Part shown: one piece after another, positions 1 through 8,513 of the stretch
Position numbering within the stretch: position 1 is the first letter of the stretch
Layout of the letters: the number at the start of each line of letters is the position of its first letter
NCBI RefSeq assembly: GCF_001995215.1
Contig: NZ_MUXN01000019.1
Location: 18,523-82,522 of the forward strand
Source of the DNA: Amycolatopsis azurea DSM 43854
GTDB lineage: Bacteria > Actinomycetota > Actinomycetes > Mycobacteriales > Pseudonocardiaceae
DNA: 64,000 bases
Direction: 5' to 3'
The notes under the pieces: model-generated
The model's input: only the letters and a program-made list of their open reading frames with translations
What the model was told of the DNA's origin: nothing
Database searches by the model: none
Program-made: the position numbers and the translations under genes

Positions 1-371
1 TAGGAGTAGAACTCCAGATCCAGTCTTTCGGGGCAGCCGGGTGCCTGTTTGTCCTGGCCGTATTCGCGCAGGCATCGCGTCAGCACCCGCCACAGGCAGA
101 CACGGCGCGGGTAGTCGAGGAAGACGATCGTGTCCGCTCGCGGGAGCCGGAGATGCATCGACGACCCGTAGTTCCCGTCGATCACCCAGGCGTCGGACGC
201 GATGATCTCCTGTTGCGCGGCGTGGAACTCGGCGTCCGGCGCCGGTGTCCACCCCGGTCGCCAGTAGAGCCGGTCGAGGTGGGTGACCGGGAGGCCGAGC
301 GCGGCGCCGAGCCGTCGCGAGAACGTCGACTTCCCGGCGCCGCTGCAGCCGACGACCATGATCCGCCGCAT
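1..371 (-). CDS. P-loop kinase-like protein (FlaR / topology-modulation type), truncated by window edge
   Basis: Reading leftward from ATG at 371, the frame is open to position 1, so at least 123 residues are visible and the C-terminus is missing. The N-terminus MRRIMVVGCSGAGKST is a beta-strand followed by a Walker A loop (GCSGAGKST). It is followed by a THLDRLYWRPGW segment and an FLDYPRR segment. This is the usual look of small adenylate-kinase-like P-loop proteins annotated as topology modulation protein FlaR. The start lies 2 nt past the stop of the ABC exporter, so the two are probably co-transcribed. A second ATG at 359 is possible but would shorten the first beta-strand. The substrate cannot be read from the sequence. 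Confidence 0.75.
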   Translation of the reverse strand, partial: MRRIMVVGCSGAGKSTFSRRLGAALGLPVTHLDRLYWRPGWTPAPDAEFHAAQQEIIASDAWVIDGNYGSSMHLRLPRADTIVFLDYPRRVCLWRVLTRCLREYGQDKQAPGCPERLDLEFYS

Positions 372-373
372 CG

Positions 374-2350
374 TCAGCCGACGGCCTCGTCGAGGTACGC
401 GGCGGCCTGCAGCGTGAACAGTTCGGCGTAGCCCGCCTTCGCCGCCATCAGTTCGTCGTGCGTGCCGTACTCGGCGACTTTTCCGTGCTCCAGCAACAGG
501 ATCCGCTCCGCTTGCCGGACGGTGGAGAACCGGTGCGAGATGTACAGCGTCGTCCGCCCCTCCGAAAGCTCCCGCAGGCGCGAGAAGAGGTCGTGCTCGG
601 CCTGGGCGTCCAGCGCGGACGTCGGTTCGTCGAGGATCAGGATCGGCGCCTCCCGCAGGAACGCCCTCGCCAGCGCGATCTTCTGCCACTCGCCGCCGGA
701 CAGGCTCACGCCCTGGTCGAACCAGCGGCCGAGCGGGCTGTCGTATCCGCTGGGCAGGCGCTCGATCCGCTCGTCGGCGCCGGCCCGCTTCGCCGACGTC
801 TCGATCCGTTCGCGGTCGACGAGATGCTTCAGGTCGCCGAGTCCGATGTTCTCGGCCGCGGTGCCCTGGTAGGTGACGTAGTCCTGGAACATCGCGCTGA
901 TCTGCCGCCGCAGGGCCACCGGGTCGTACTCGCGGATGTCGACTTCGTCGAGCAGGATCCGCCCGCCCGTCGGGTCGTACAGCCGGCACAGCAGTTTGAA
1001 CAGCGTCGACTTCCCGGCGCCGTTGCGGCCGACGACGGCGACCGTCTCGCCCGGCCGGATCTCGAAGCTCACGCCGTCGAGCGCGGCTTCGGACGCTCCG
1101 GGGTAGGTGAAGGACACCTCTTCGAACCGGATGTGTCCCTCCACAGTGGACGGAAGAGGTCGAGGCTCCGGTGGCGCGACGATCTCCGGTTTCGTGCCGA
1201 GGAAGCGATACAGCGTGTCGAGGTAGAGATTGTTCTCGTACATCCCGGAAAACGCGGCGAACAGGCCTTGGACGGACGTCTGCACCGACGCCGCGGCGGC
1301 CGTGTACAGCGCGAGATCGCCGAGGGTGAGCCTGCCGCCGACGGCCTCCAGCGCGATGTACAGCGCGATCGCGGATCCGGCGGCGGTGCTCAGCAGCCCC
1401 CACGACGTCGAGCTGACGCTGCGTTTGCGGGTCAGTACCCGTTGCCGGTCGTAGAAGACCTGGCCGAGCCGCTGGAACCGGTCGACGAAGTACGGGCCGA
1501 GCCCGAAGAGCTTGGTCTCCTTGGCGTAGGTGTCCGTGGTGACCAGGGAGGACAGGTAGTCCATCCGCCGTTTCAGCGGCGACATCATCAACGTCAGCCA
1601 GAACGCGCGGGCGCCGTACTTCGACTGCGAGATGAATGCGGGGATCGGCGCCACGAGGGCGACGAGCGCCAGCAGCGGGCTGATCGACACGAGCAGCGCG
1701 ATCATGCTGGCGAAGGTGATCATCGTCCGGACCAGGCCCAGCGCCGAGTTCATCATCGACAGCGGCCGCGTCGGCGCCTCCTGCGCGGCCTGGCGCAGCA
1801 TGTCGTAGGACGCGGAACCCTCGAAGTACGACAGGTGCAGCTTGCTCGAGTGCTCCATCACCTGGTGGCGGATGGTCAGCGTCATGCGTTCTTGCAGCAG
1901 GGCCTGCCCGTAGGTGGTCAGCGCCTGGGAAAGCGCGGTGAGCGCGAGGACGCCGAACTGGACCAGCGCGACCCCGACGATCGCGCTCTTGGTCCCGTGG
2001 CCCTGGATCGCCGCGACCACCGAGTCGATCAGCAGTTTCGCGACGTACGCGGTCGCCGTGGGCAGCAGACCGGAAAGCAGGGTCACCGCGGTGATCGTGA
2101 TGGTCAGGAACGGGCTCGCCTGCCAGGTCAGCTTCGCGACCTTGGGCAGGCCGCGGACCGTGCCCGTGACGTTGACCCACATGCGGGTGAGCCGGGACTT
2201 CAGGTCCTTCGGGACCGCTTCGGGCTCCGGTTCGGGGATGTCGACCGGACCGGTCAGCCCGCTGTCGGGCACCGTCGACGGCGGACGGCGTCGCCTGCCG
2301 CCGCGGGCCAGCAGCAGCTCCATGCCGCCCCCACCGGGCGGGCCGATCAC
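374..2350 (-). CDS. ABC exporter, fused permease and ATPase
   Basis: The 658-residue half-transporter has an N-terminal membrane domain (about residues 60-360) and a C-terminal nucleotide-binding domain. The latter carries Walker A GRNGAGKST near residue 440, signature SLSGGEWQKIALARA near 546, Walker B ILILDEPTSALD near 568, and the H-loop histidine in YISHRFSTV. It should work as a homodimer, or pair with another half-transporter, to export a lipophilic compound. The start is GTG at 2350, which overlaps the TGA of the upstream TetR gene by 4 bp (GTGA), indicating translational coupling. A cytoplasmic extension of about 50 residues rich in Gly, Arg and Pro precedes the first helix; an internal ATG at 2323 would remove part of it. 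The linked TetR regulator suggests induction by substrate, as in drug exporters. Confidence 0.9.
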   Translation of the reverse strand: MIGPPGGGGMELLLARGGRRRRPPSTVPDSGLTGPVDIPEPEPEAVPKDLKSRLTRMWVNVTGTVRGLPKVAKLTWQASPFLTITITAVTLLSGLLPTATAYVAKLLIDSVVAAIQGHGTKSAIVGVALVQFGVLALTALSQALTTYGQALLQERMTLTIRHQVMEHSSKLHLSYFEGSASYDMLRQAAQEAPTRPLSMMNSALGLVRTMITFASMIALLVSISPLLALVALVAPIPAFISQSKYGARAFWLTLMMSPLKRRMDYLSSLVTTDTYAKETKLFGLGPYFVDRFQRLGQVFYDRQRVLTRKRSVSSTSWGLLSTAAGSAIALYIALEAVGGRLTLGDLALYTAAAASVQTSVQGLFAAFSGMYENNLYLDTLYRFLGTKPEIVAPPEPRPLPSTVEGHIRFEEVSFTYPGASEAALDGVSFEIRPGETVAVVGRNGAGKSTLFKLLCRLYDPTGGRILLDEVDIREYDPVALRRQISAMFQDYVTYQGTAAENIGLGDLKHLVDRERIETSAKRAGADERIERLPSGYDSPLGRWFDQGVSLSGGEWQKIALARAFLREAPILILDEPTSALDAQAEHDLFSRLRELSEGRTTLYISHRFSTVRQAERILLLEHGKVAEYGTHDELMAAKAGYAELFTLQAAAYLDEAVG

Positions 2351-2958
2351 GCGGCCTCCACGGCGCCGTTGAGGAAGACGTCGACGAGTTCCATCGTGGT
2401 GGGCTCGTCGCCGTTCGCGTCGAACCGCATCCGGCCGCTGAACAGCAGCGAAAGGAAGAGCGCGGCCAGCTGGGCCGCGGGCAGCCGGAGCCGTTCCCGC
2501 TCCGGTTCGAACAGCTCGGCCATGGCCTCGCGCATCGCGGTCATCGACTCCTTGCGCCGGTCCCTGCCGTCGCCGGGATCGTGGCGGTGCTCGGGCCGCC
2601 TGCCGGAGCCGTGCATGACCGCCATCAGCGCGCCCATCCGCTGGAGATGCGCGCTGAGCGCGTCGGCCGCCTCGACGAGCCTGTCGTCGAGGGACTGTTC
2701 GAGGTCGATCACCGCGATGGCGTCGAGCACCTGGTCGGGCTTCAGCGCTTCGGCGAAGCAGGTGGCGAAGAGCTCGTCCTTGTCCTTGAAGACCCGGAAG
2801 ACCGTGCCCTCGCCGATGCCGGCGGCGCGGGCGATCTGGCTGGTGGTGACGCCGGAGCCGTGCTCCACCAGCAAGGGCAGCACGGACTGGACGATCATCC
2901 TCCGTCGCTCTTCGGGACTCATCCCCGGCGCTCTCCGCCGGGTGGGGGTTTCCGTCAT
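2347..2958 (-). CDS. TetR-family transcriptional regulator
   Basis: The 203-residue protein has an N-terminal helix-turn-helix domain (about residues 15-60) with the TetR pattern TTSQIARAAGIGEGTVFRVFKDKDELF. It is followed by a helical ligand-binding region ending in LVDVFLNGAVEAA. It precedes and overlaps the ABC exporter gene, and a perfect palindrome lies 14-33 bp upstream of its ATG. It is therefore most likely an autorepressor that controls the exporter operon. A charged His/Arg-rich stretch sits in the middle (GRRPEHRHDPGDGRDRR). The ligand is unknown. Confidence 0.9.
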   Translation of the reverse strand: MTETPTRRRAPGMSPEERRRMIVQSVLPLLVEHGSGVTTSQIARAAGIGEGTVFRVFKDKDELFATCFAEALKPDQVLDAIAVIDLEQSLDDRLVEAADALSAHLQRMGALMAVMHGSGRRPEHRHDPGDGRDRRKESMTAMREAMAELFEPERERLRLPAAQLAALFLSLLFSGRMRFDANGDEPTTMELVDVFLNGAVEAA

Positions 2959-2971
2959 GCTCTCCAGTGTG

Positions 2972-2991
2972 CGGAGTGAGCGCTCACTCCG
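2972..2991. promoter_or_regulatory. Palindromic operator of the TetR/ABC exporter operon
   Basis: The sequence cggagtgagcgctcactccg is a perfect 20-bp palindrome, 14 bp upstream of the TetR start codon. Its length, symmetry and position fit a TetR-dimer operator that overlaps the promoter. The core GTGAGCGCTCAC includes the GAGCGCTC centre common in such sites. This is inferred from sequence only. Confidence 0.75.
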
Positions 2992-3010
2992 TCAACCGAT
3001 TAAGGCTGAA

Positions 3011-3065
3011 GCGCGTGAAGGCCCCCTTCCCTCGGCTCAGTCGAGGGAAGGGGGCCTTCACGCGC
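3011..3065. terminator. Long perfect hairpin beside the bkd operon end
   Basis: Two 24-nt arms (3011-3034 and 3042-3065) are exact reverse complements around the 7-nt loop gctcagt. It lies between the start of the leftward tetR operon and the 3' end of bkdC (stop at 3072), so it would terminate the bkd transcript. There is no U tract. The arms contain GAAGGCCCCCTTC. Confidence 0.7.
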
Positions 3066-3071
3066 GAAACG

Positions 3072-4424
3072 TCAGTAGGTGATCGCGACCGCGGGGTCGG
3101 CCAGCAAGGCGCCGACGTCGGCCAGGAACTCCGAACCCTGCTGCCCGTCGACCACGCGGTGGTCGAAGCTCAGCGAAAGCTGGAGCACCTTGCGCACCTT
3201 GATCTCGCCGTCGACCACCCACGGGGTGTCCTTGATCGCGCCGAGGCACAGGATCGCGGACTCGCCGGGGTTGATGATCGGCGTACCGGTGTCGACGCCG
3301 AAGACGCCGACGTTGGTGATGGTGATCGTGCCGCCGAGCATGGCCGCCGGGGTGGTCTTGCCCTCGCGGGCGACGTCGGTCAGCTCGGTGAGCGCGATCG
3401 CGAGTTCCTTGAGGGACATCGCGTCCGCGTCACGGACCTTGGGCACGACGAGCCCGCGCGGCGTGGCCGCGGCGATCCCGAGGTGCACGTAGTCCTTGTA
3501 GACGATCTCCTGCGCCGCCTCGTCCCACACCGCGTTGACGTCCGGAGTGCGCTTGGCCGCCAGGCAGACGGCCTTCGCCGCGAAGGTCAGCGGGGTGACC
3601 TTGACCCCGGCGAACTCGCGCGACTTCTTCAGCTTCTCCCGGAATTCCATCATCGGCGTGACGTCGATGGTGAGGAACTCCGTGACGTGCGGGGCGGTGT
3701 AGGCGCTCTGCACCATCGCGGCCGCGGTGGCCTTGCGGACACCCTTGATCGGCACGCGGCGTTCCCGCGTCGCCGGGTCGTAGCCACTGTCAACAGTGGA
3801 CACGGCAGCGGCCGGGGCGGCGGAACCATTGGCGGCGGCGTGCACGTCGTCACGGGTGATGACGCCGCCGTCGGCGGTGCCGGTGAGCGCGTGCAGGTCG
3901 ACGCCGAGGTCCTTGGCGAGCTTCCGCACCGGCGGCTTCGCCCGCGGGACGTACCCGCCCTTCGGCTTGGCAGGCGCGACAGGCGCGGGAGTGGCGACAG
4001 GCGCGGGCGCCACAGCCACCGGAGCGGGAGCAGCGGCCACGGGAGCGGCAGTGCCCTTCCGTGCCCGCCGCTGCGTGACGACGGCCTTGGAGCCGTAGCC
4101 GACCAGCGGCTTCATCTCCTCTTCCGCCGGCTCTTCGGCGGCGGGAGCGGCGGCCGGTGCCGGGGCCGCCTTGCCGCCCGGGTCGACGTCGATGGTGAGG
4201 ATCGGCGCGCCGACCTCCACCGTCTGACCCGGCTCGACGAGCAGTTCGGTGACGACGCCCGCCCACGGGATGGGCAGTTCGACGGCCGCCTTCGCGGTCT
4301 CGACCTCGACGACGATCTGGTTCACCGTCACCGTGTCACCCGGCTTGACCTGCCAGGCGATGATGTCGGCCTCGGTCAGCCCCTCCGCCGTGTCGGCGAG
4401 GGGGAAGTGTTTGTACTCGGGCAT
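3072..4424 (-). CDS. bkdC: Branched-chain 2-oxoacid dehydrogenase E2 (dihydrolipoamide acyltransferase)
   Basis: The 450-residue protein transfers acyl groups to CoA in the 2-oxoacid dehydrogenase complex. An N-terminal lipoyl domain (about 1-80) has the lipoylation lysine at K45 in ETAKAAVE. An Ala/Pro-rich linker follows, then the E1/E3-binding domain (GYVPRAKPPVRKLAKDLGVD), a second linker, and the catalytic domain ending in SFDHRVVDGQQG with the HRxxDG active-site motif. It starts 16 bp after the E1beta stop. A single lipoyl domain and adjacency to separate E1alpha and E1beta genes favour the branched-chain type over the fused-E1 pyruvate type; a pyruvate role is not excluded. Confidence 0.92.
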   Translation of the reverse strand: MPEYKHFPLADTAEGLTEADIIAWQVKPGDTVTVNQIVVEVETAKAAVELPIPWAGVVTELLVEPGQTVEVGAPILTIDVDPGGKAAPAPAAAPAAEEPAEEEMKPLVGYGSKAVVTQRRARKGTAAPVAAAPAPVAVAPAPVATPAPVAPAKPKGGYVPRAKPPVRKLAKDLGVDLHALTGTADGGVITRDDVHAAANGSAAPAAAVSTVDSGYDPATRERRVPIKGVRKATAAAMVQSAYTAPHVTEFLTIDVTPMMEFREKLKKSREFAGVKVTPLTFAAKAVCLAAKRTPDVNAVWDEAAQEIVYKDYVHLGIAAATPRGLVVPKVRDADAMSLKELAIALTELTDVAREGKTTPAAMLGGTITITNVGVFGVDTGTPIINPGESAILCLGAIKDTPWVVDGEIKVRKVLQLSLSFDHRVVDGQQGSEFLADVGALLADPAVAITY

Positions 4425-4440
4425 TTCAGGAACTTCCCCC

Positions 4441-5433
4441 TTACCAGGCGAGCGAACGGTCGACGGTGTGCAGCACCCGGTCCAGGTCGGGGAGGTAGTG
4501 CTCCTCGAGCTTGGCAGGCGGGTACGGCGTGTCGAATCCGGTCACCCGCAGCACGGGGGCTTCCAGCGAGTAGAAGCATTCCTGCTGCACGCGCGCGGCG
4601 ATCTCCGAGGTCAGCGACGACTCCGACGGCGCCTCGCTCAGCGCGATGAGCCGTCCGGTCTTGCGCACCGACTCGAACACCGGCGCCAGGTCGAGCGGGG
4701 ACAGCGTCCGCAGGTCGATGACCTCCAGCGACTTGCCCTCGTCCTCGGCGGCGGTCGCCGCGTCGAGCGCGACCTTCACCGACGGGCCGTACGCGACGAC
4801 GGTGGCCGTCGTGCCTTCGCGGACGACGCGGGACTTGAACAGTTCGTCCGGCGTGGCCTCGACGTCGACCTCGGATTTCATCGCGCCCGAGTGGTACAGC
4901 TTCTTGGGCTCGAAGAACAGGATCGGGTCGTCGGACTTGATCGCCTGCTGGATGCCCCAGTAGGCGTCGACCGCGTTCGAAACCGACACGACCTTGAGGC
5001 CGGGGATGTGCGCGAACAGCGATTCCGGCGACTCCGAGTGGTGCTCGACCGCGCCGATCCCGCCGCCGAACGGCACCCGGATCACGATGGGCATCTTGAT
5101 CTTGCCCTGCGTCCGGTAGTGCAGCTTCGCGACCTGGCTGGAGATCTGGTCGAAGCCCGGGAAGATGAAGCCCTCGAACTGGATCTCGCACACCGGGCGG
5201 AAACCGCGGACGGCGAGGCCGACCGCGGTGCCGATGATGCCCGATTCCGCGAGCGGCGTGTCCAGGACGCGCTGCTCGCCGAAGTCCTTCTGGAGACCGT
5301 CGGTGATGCGGAAGACGCCGCCGAGCTTGCCGACGTCCTCACCCATGATCAGGACCTTCGGGTCCTCTTCCATGGCGCGCCGGAGGCCGAGGTTGAGTGC
5401 CTTGCCGATGGTGAGTTTCTGGAGGTCGGCCAT
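4441..5433 (-). CDS. bkdB: 2-oxoacid dehydrogenase E1 component, beta subunit
   Basis: The 330-residue E1beta subunit pairs with BkdA to decarboxylate branched-chain 2-oxoacids with thiamine diphosphate. Typical beta-subunit blocks are visible: LIMGEDVGKLGGVFR, DTPLAESGIIG, EIQFEGFIFPGFDQI, and RVPFGGGIGAVEHHSES. The C-terminal transketolase-C domain has LRTLSPLD and RVTGFDTPYPPAKLEEHYLP. ATG at 5433 is chosen because it begins the conserved MADLQKLTIGKALN and sits next to the E1alpha stop (5435). An in-frame GTG at 5445 would overlap that stop. Confidence 0.92.
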   Translation of the reverse strand: MADLQKLTIGKALNLGLRRAMEEDPKVLIMGEDVGKLGGVFRITDGLQKDFGEQRVLDTPLAESGIIGTAVGLAVRGFRPVCEIQFEGFIFPGFDQISSQVAKLHYRTQGKIKMPIVIRVPFGGGIGAVEHHSESPESLFAHIPGLKVVSVSNAVDAYWGIQQAIKSDDPILFFEPKKLYHSGAMKSEVDVEATPDELFKSRVVREGTTATVVAYGPSVKVALDAATAAEDEGKSLEVIDLRTLSPLDLAPVFESVRKTGRLIALSEAPSESSLTSEIAARVQQECFYSLEAPVLRVTGFDTPYPPAKLEEHYLPDLDRVLHTVDRSLAW

Positions 5434-5434
5434 T

Positions 5435-6640
5435 TCAGTGCTCACCCGCCCCGACGAAACCGTCCATGTAGGACAGGAACTCTTCGCGCTGCGCGTCCAG
5501 CAGCGGCGTGGACTCCGCGTACACGTTGGAGAAGATCCGGTCCGGTGGCGGTTCGGGCATGTTGAAGCAGTACTCGCGAAGCTCGGCCGCGAAGGCGTCC
5601 GAATCGGCCTGCACCTGGTCGAAGAACGCCTGGTCGGCGCCGCCACCGCGGGCGAGGTACGCCCGGACGCGCTCGATCGGGTCCTTCAGCTTCCACTCCT
5701 CCAGCTCGTCGGAGAGCCGGTAGCGGGTGGGGTCGTCGGTGGTGGTGTGCGCGTCCATCCGGTAGGTGAACGCCTCGATCAGCACCGGGCCGTTGCCGTG
5801 ACGGCACTCCTCCAGCGCCCAGCGGGAGACCGCGAGGCAGGCGAGGACGTCGTTGCCGTCCACCCGGATGCCGGGGAAGCCGTAACCGCGGGCGCGCTGG
5901 TACAGCGGCAGGCGCGACTGGCGTTCGGTGGGCTCCGAGATCGCCCACTGGTTGTTCTGGCAGAAGAACACGAGCGGCGCGTCGTAGACGGCGGCCCAGA
6001 CGAAGCCTTCGTGCACGTCGCCCTGCGAAGTCGCTCCGTCACCGAAGTAACAGATGGTCGCTTCGCTGTCGTCGTCGCCGACCTTGCCTTCGAACTTCTG
6101 GCCCATCGCGTACCCGGCGGCGTTGAGCACCTGGTTGCCGATCACGATGGTGTACGGGTGGAAGCCGTGGGCCTTGTAGTCCCAGCCGCTGTGGTCGGTG
6201 CAGCGGAAGATGCCGAGCACCTCTTTGAGGTCGACGCCGCGGGTGTACGCGACACCGTGCTCGCGGTAGCTGGGGAACGCCATGTCCCCCTTCCGCAGCG
6301 CGCGGCCGGAGCCGATCTGCGCGGCCTCCTGCCCGAGCAGCGGCACCCAGATGCCGAGCTGGCCCTGGCGCTGCATCGCGTTGGCCTCGCGGTCCGCGCG
6401 GCGGACCAGGACCATGTCGCGGTACAGGCCCTTGAGGGCTTCGGCGTCGATGTCGTCGACGTAGCGGTCGAATTGCGGCGACGAGACCCGTTCGCCTTCG
6501 GGGGTGAGCAGCTGAGTCAGCTCAGCGCCACCTTCGCTCGTTGCTCGCAAACCGGCGATCACCTGTTCGGGGGAAGGTTGCGCCGCTACGGCGGCGGGAC
6601 CGTCTCCAGGTTCCGGGTGCGTCCAGTGTTCGGACGGCAT
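5435..6640 (-). CDS. bkdA: 2-oxoacid dehydrogenase E1 component, alpha subunit
   Basis: The 401-residue E1alpha carries the thiamine-diphosphate motif from GDGATSQGD (near residue 197) to CQNNQWAIS. It also has the phosphorylation-loop-like region TYRMDAHTTTDDPTRYR, as in BCKDH alpha subunits. The long frame extends further upstream, but ATG at 6640 has an AAGGAG ribosome site 8 nt away and gives the normal length. It is the first gene of a three-gene operon in the order A-B-C. No Lrp-type bkdR regulator gene is adjacent, unlike many actinomycete bkd loci. Confidence 0.92.
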   Translation of the reverse strand: MPSEHWTHPEPGDGPAAVAAQPSPEQVIAGLRATSEGGAELTQLLTPEGERVSSPQFDRYVDDIDAEALKGLYRDMVLVRRADREANAMQRQGQLGIWVPLLGQEAAQIGSGRALRKGDMAFPSYREHGVAYTRGVDLKEVLGIFRCTDHSGWDYKAHGFHPYTIVIGNQVLNAAGYAMGQKFEGKVGDDDSEATICYFGDGATSQGDVHEGFVWAAVYDAPLVFFCQNNQWAISEPTERQSRLPLYQRARGYGFPGIRVDGNDVLACLAVSRWALEECRHGNGPVLIEAFTYRMDAHTTTDDPTRYRLSDELEEWKLKDPIERVRAYLARGGGADQAFFDQVQADSDAFAAELREYCFNMPEPPPDRIFSNVYAESTPLLDAQREEFLSYMDGFVGAGEH

Positions 6641-7004
6641 GCGCTGCTCTCCTTGATGTCGGCGCCTCTGGCGGCCACTTGTGGCGGCCACAGTGACTGC
6701 GCCGGCGGGGACCAGCGCGTCGGATCTGAAGCGCTGGGTCACCATCGGCGTTGACGGTTCGTGCGCACATCCTGGCATGCCGGACGCCGTTTTGGTCAGG
6801 GCAGGATGCTGATTTGTTGCTGAGAAACGGTGTCTGATCAGGGAAAATGCTAGGAAGCCCGAGTGTGGGGCCGCCGAAAGTAGGGGTTTCACTCGCGGGC
6901 CGACCAGCGGACGGCGAACCCGGACGGGTGTCCTGCCCGGCTTGATCGATGACGATCCGTGCCCGCCGCTGTGATCCATCACACGCTCGTTCGGGCGTGG
7001 CAGG
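6641..7004. other. Intergenic divergent promoter region, bkdA / dipeptidase
   Basis: This 364-bp region separates two divergently transcribed units and has no convincing gene on either strand. It holds a tandem pair of tggcggccac boxes just upstream of bkdA (about 6670-6692), a locally A/T-richer stretch around 6805-6850 that could carry the bkd promoter, and a short palindrome close to the dipeptidase start. I see no riboswitch or RNA gene. Confidence 0.5.
6970..6983. promoter_or_regulatory. Short palindrome upstream of the dipeptidase gene
   Basis: TGTGATCCATCACA is built of TGTGA and TCACA half-sites with a 4-bp centre, ending 21 bp before the ATG at 7005. It resembles CRP/GntR half-sites, but the spacer is 4 bp rather than the 6 bp of the CRP consensus. 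The factor that would bind it is unknown. Confidence 0.4.
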
Positions 7005-8426
7005 ATGGCGGACGTGGAGCAGAAATCCGTACGCGAATCCGTGGTTTCGAACTGGACCGACGAAGTCGTTCCGAGCCTGTCCGGCCTGGTGGCGATCCCC
7101 GCCTTGTCGCCGGCGTTCGACGCCGAGTGGGCGAAGACCGGCCATCTGGCCGCCGCCGTCGAGCATGTCCGCTCCTGGATCGCCGCCCGGGAGATCCCCG
7201 GCGCGACGCTCGAGGTCGTGGAACTCGAAGGCCGTAGCCCGTTGCTGGTCGTCGACATCCCGGCGACGTCCGACGCGGCCGAAAAGGGCACCGTGCTGAT
7301 GTACGGGCACCTCGACAAGCAGCCCCCGGTCGGTGGCTGGTCGGAGGGGCTCGACCCGTGGACGCCGGTGATCCGCGACGGCAGGCTGTACGGCCGCGGC
7401 GCCGTCGACGACGGCTACTCGGGCTACGCGGCGACGACGGCGATCGAGGCCGTACACGCCGCCGGTGGCGAGCACTCCCGCGCGGTCGTGCTGCTGGAGA
7501 CCGGTGAGGAGTCCGGCAGTCCGGACTTGCCCGCCTACGTCGAGCATCTGAAGGAGAAGCTCGGCGAGGTCACGCTGGTCGTCTGTCTCGACGCCGGCGG
7601 CACCGACTACAAGCGACTGTGGCTGACCACCAGCCTCCGCGGCATGCTGCACGTCAACGTCACCGTGAAGGTGCTCGAGTCCGCTCAGCACTCCGGTATG
7701 GCCAGCGGCATCGTGGCGAGTTCGTTCCGCGTCCTGCGCGCACTGCTCGACCGGATCGAGAACGCCGAGACCGGCGAGATCAAGCTCGCCGAACTGAGCG
7801 TCGACATCCCGGAGAACCGCGTCGAGGACGCTCGCGGTGTCGTCGAGATCGCGCCCGGCGCGGCGAAGACGCTCTTCCCGGTGGTCGGCCGGACGGTGTC
7901 CGACGACGATCTGGAACTGCTGCTCAACAACTCGTGGCGGCCGACGCTTTCGGTGATCGGCGCGGAGGGCTTCCCGCTCCCGGCCGAGGCGGGCAACGTG
8001 CTGCGCGACAGCACCACGCTCACCCTGAGCTTCCGGCTCCCGCCGACCGCGAACGCGCAGGCCGCGATGGAGGCGGTCCGCCGCGTGCTCACCACCGACG
8101 TGCCTTACGACGCTTCGGTGGAGCTCGGCGATTTCCAGGCCGAGAACGGCTGGAACGCACCGGACACCGCGCCGTGGCTCGACAAGGTCCTGCACCACGT
8201 GAGCGGCGAGGTCTTCGGTGAGCCGCACAAGAGCTTCGGCATGGGCGGGTCGATCCCGTTCATGGGGCTGCTCGGCGAGAAGTACCCGGAGGCGCAGTTC
8301 GTGGTCACCGGCGCCTGCGGGCCGGACTCGAACATCCACGTGCCGGACGAGTGGCTGAACATCGACTTCGCGCAGCGGGTCACCGAGGCGGTCGCGCACA
8401 TCCTGGACGCGCACGCCCGGAGCTGA
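7005..8426 (+). CDS. M20-family metallodipeptidase (carnosinase/CNDP-like)
   Basis: This 473-residue zinc peptidase should cleave dipeptides or short N-acyl substrates in the cytosol; no signal peptide is seen. Metal ligands are visible in MYGHLDKQPP (His), GRGAVDDG (bridging Asp), ETGEESGSPDL (catalytic Glu and ligand) and CLDAGG (Asp). The lid/dimerisation domain occupies about residues 205-360. The C-terminal part has GGSIPFM and the FVVTGACGPDSNIHVPDEW block with the last histidine ligand. The length matches the M20 dipeptidase group that lacks N-terminal extensions. It is monocistronic and followed by a palindromic repeat. Confidence 0.9.
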   Translation: MADVEQKSVRESVVSNWTDEVVPSLSGLVAIPALSPAFDAEWAKTGHLAAAVEHVRSWIAAREIPGATLEVVELEGRSPLLVVDIPATSDAAEKGTVLMYGHLDKQPPVGGWSEGLDPWTPVIRDGRLYGRGAVDDGYSGYAATTAIEAVHAAGGEHSRAVVLLETGEESGSPDLPAYVEHLKEKLGEVTLVVCLDAGGTDYKRLWLTTSLRGMLHVNVTVKVLESAQHSGMASGIVASSFRVLRALLDRIENAETGEIKLAELSVDIPENRVEDARGVVEIAPGAAKTLFPVVGRTVSDDDLELLLNNSWRPTLSVIGAEGFPLPAEAGNVLRDSTTLTLSFRLPPTANAQAAMEAVRRVLTTDVPYDASVELGDFQAENGWNAPDTAPWLDKVLHHVSGEVFGEPHKSFGMGGSIPFMGLLGEKYPEAQFVVTGACGPDSNIHVPDEWLNIDFAQRVTEAVAHILDAHARS

Positions 8427-8444
8427 CGACTGGACCGGTCGCGT

Positions 8445-8498
8445 TTCGTCCTCTGGATGAGGTACTTGCGTGTGCAAGGACCGCATCCAGAGGACGAA
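8445..8498. repeat. Palindromic intergenic repeat (copy 1), probable bidirectional terminator
   Basis: The arms ttcgtcctctggatg (8445-8459) and its exact reverse complement (8484-8498) flank an inner imperfect stem (ggtacttgc / gcaaggacc). It lies between the convergent dipeptidase and siderophore-binding-protein genes. The same core recurs in the palindrome at 35765-35825. Confidence 0.75.
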
Positions 8499-8513
8499 GT
8501 GCGGCGGAGGGAC

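Noticed and set aside
458..3082. Very long open frame opposite the ABC exporter and tetR genes
   Set aside because: It is antisense to two clear genes; in such G/C-rich DNA the opposite strand is often free of stops. The product is Arg/Gln/Asp-rich low complexity.
6970..6983. CRP site before the dipeptidase
   Set aside because: Half-sites TGTGA/TCACA are right, but the spacer is 4 bp, not 6; listed only as an unidentified palindrome.
6641..7004. Riboswitch or small RNA upstream of bkdA
   Set aside because: No conserved riboswitch core or clear stem-loop with U tract is visible.
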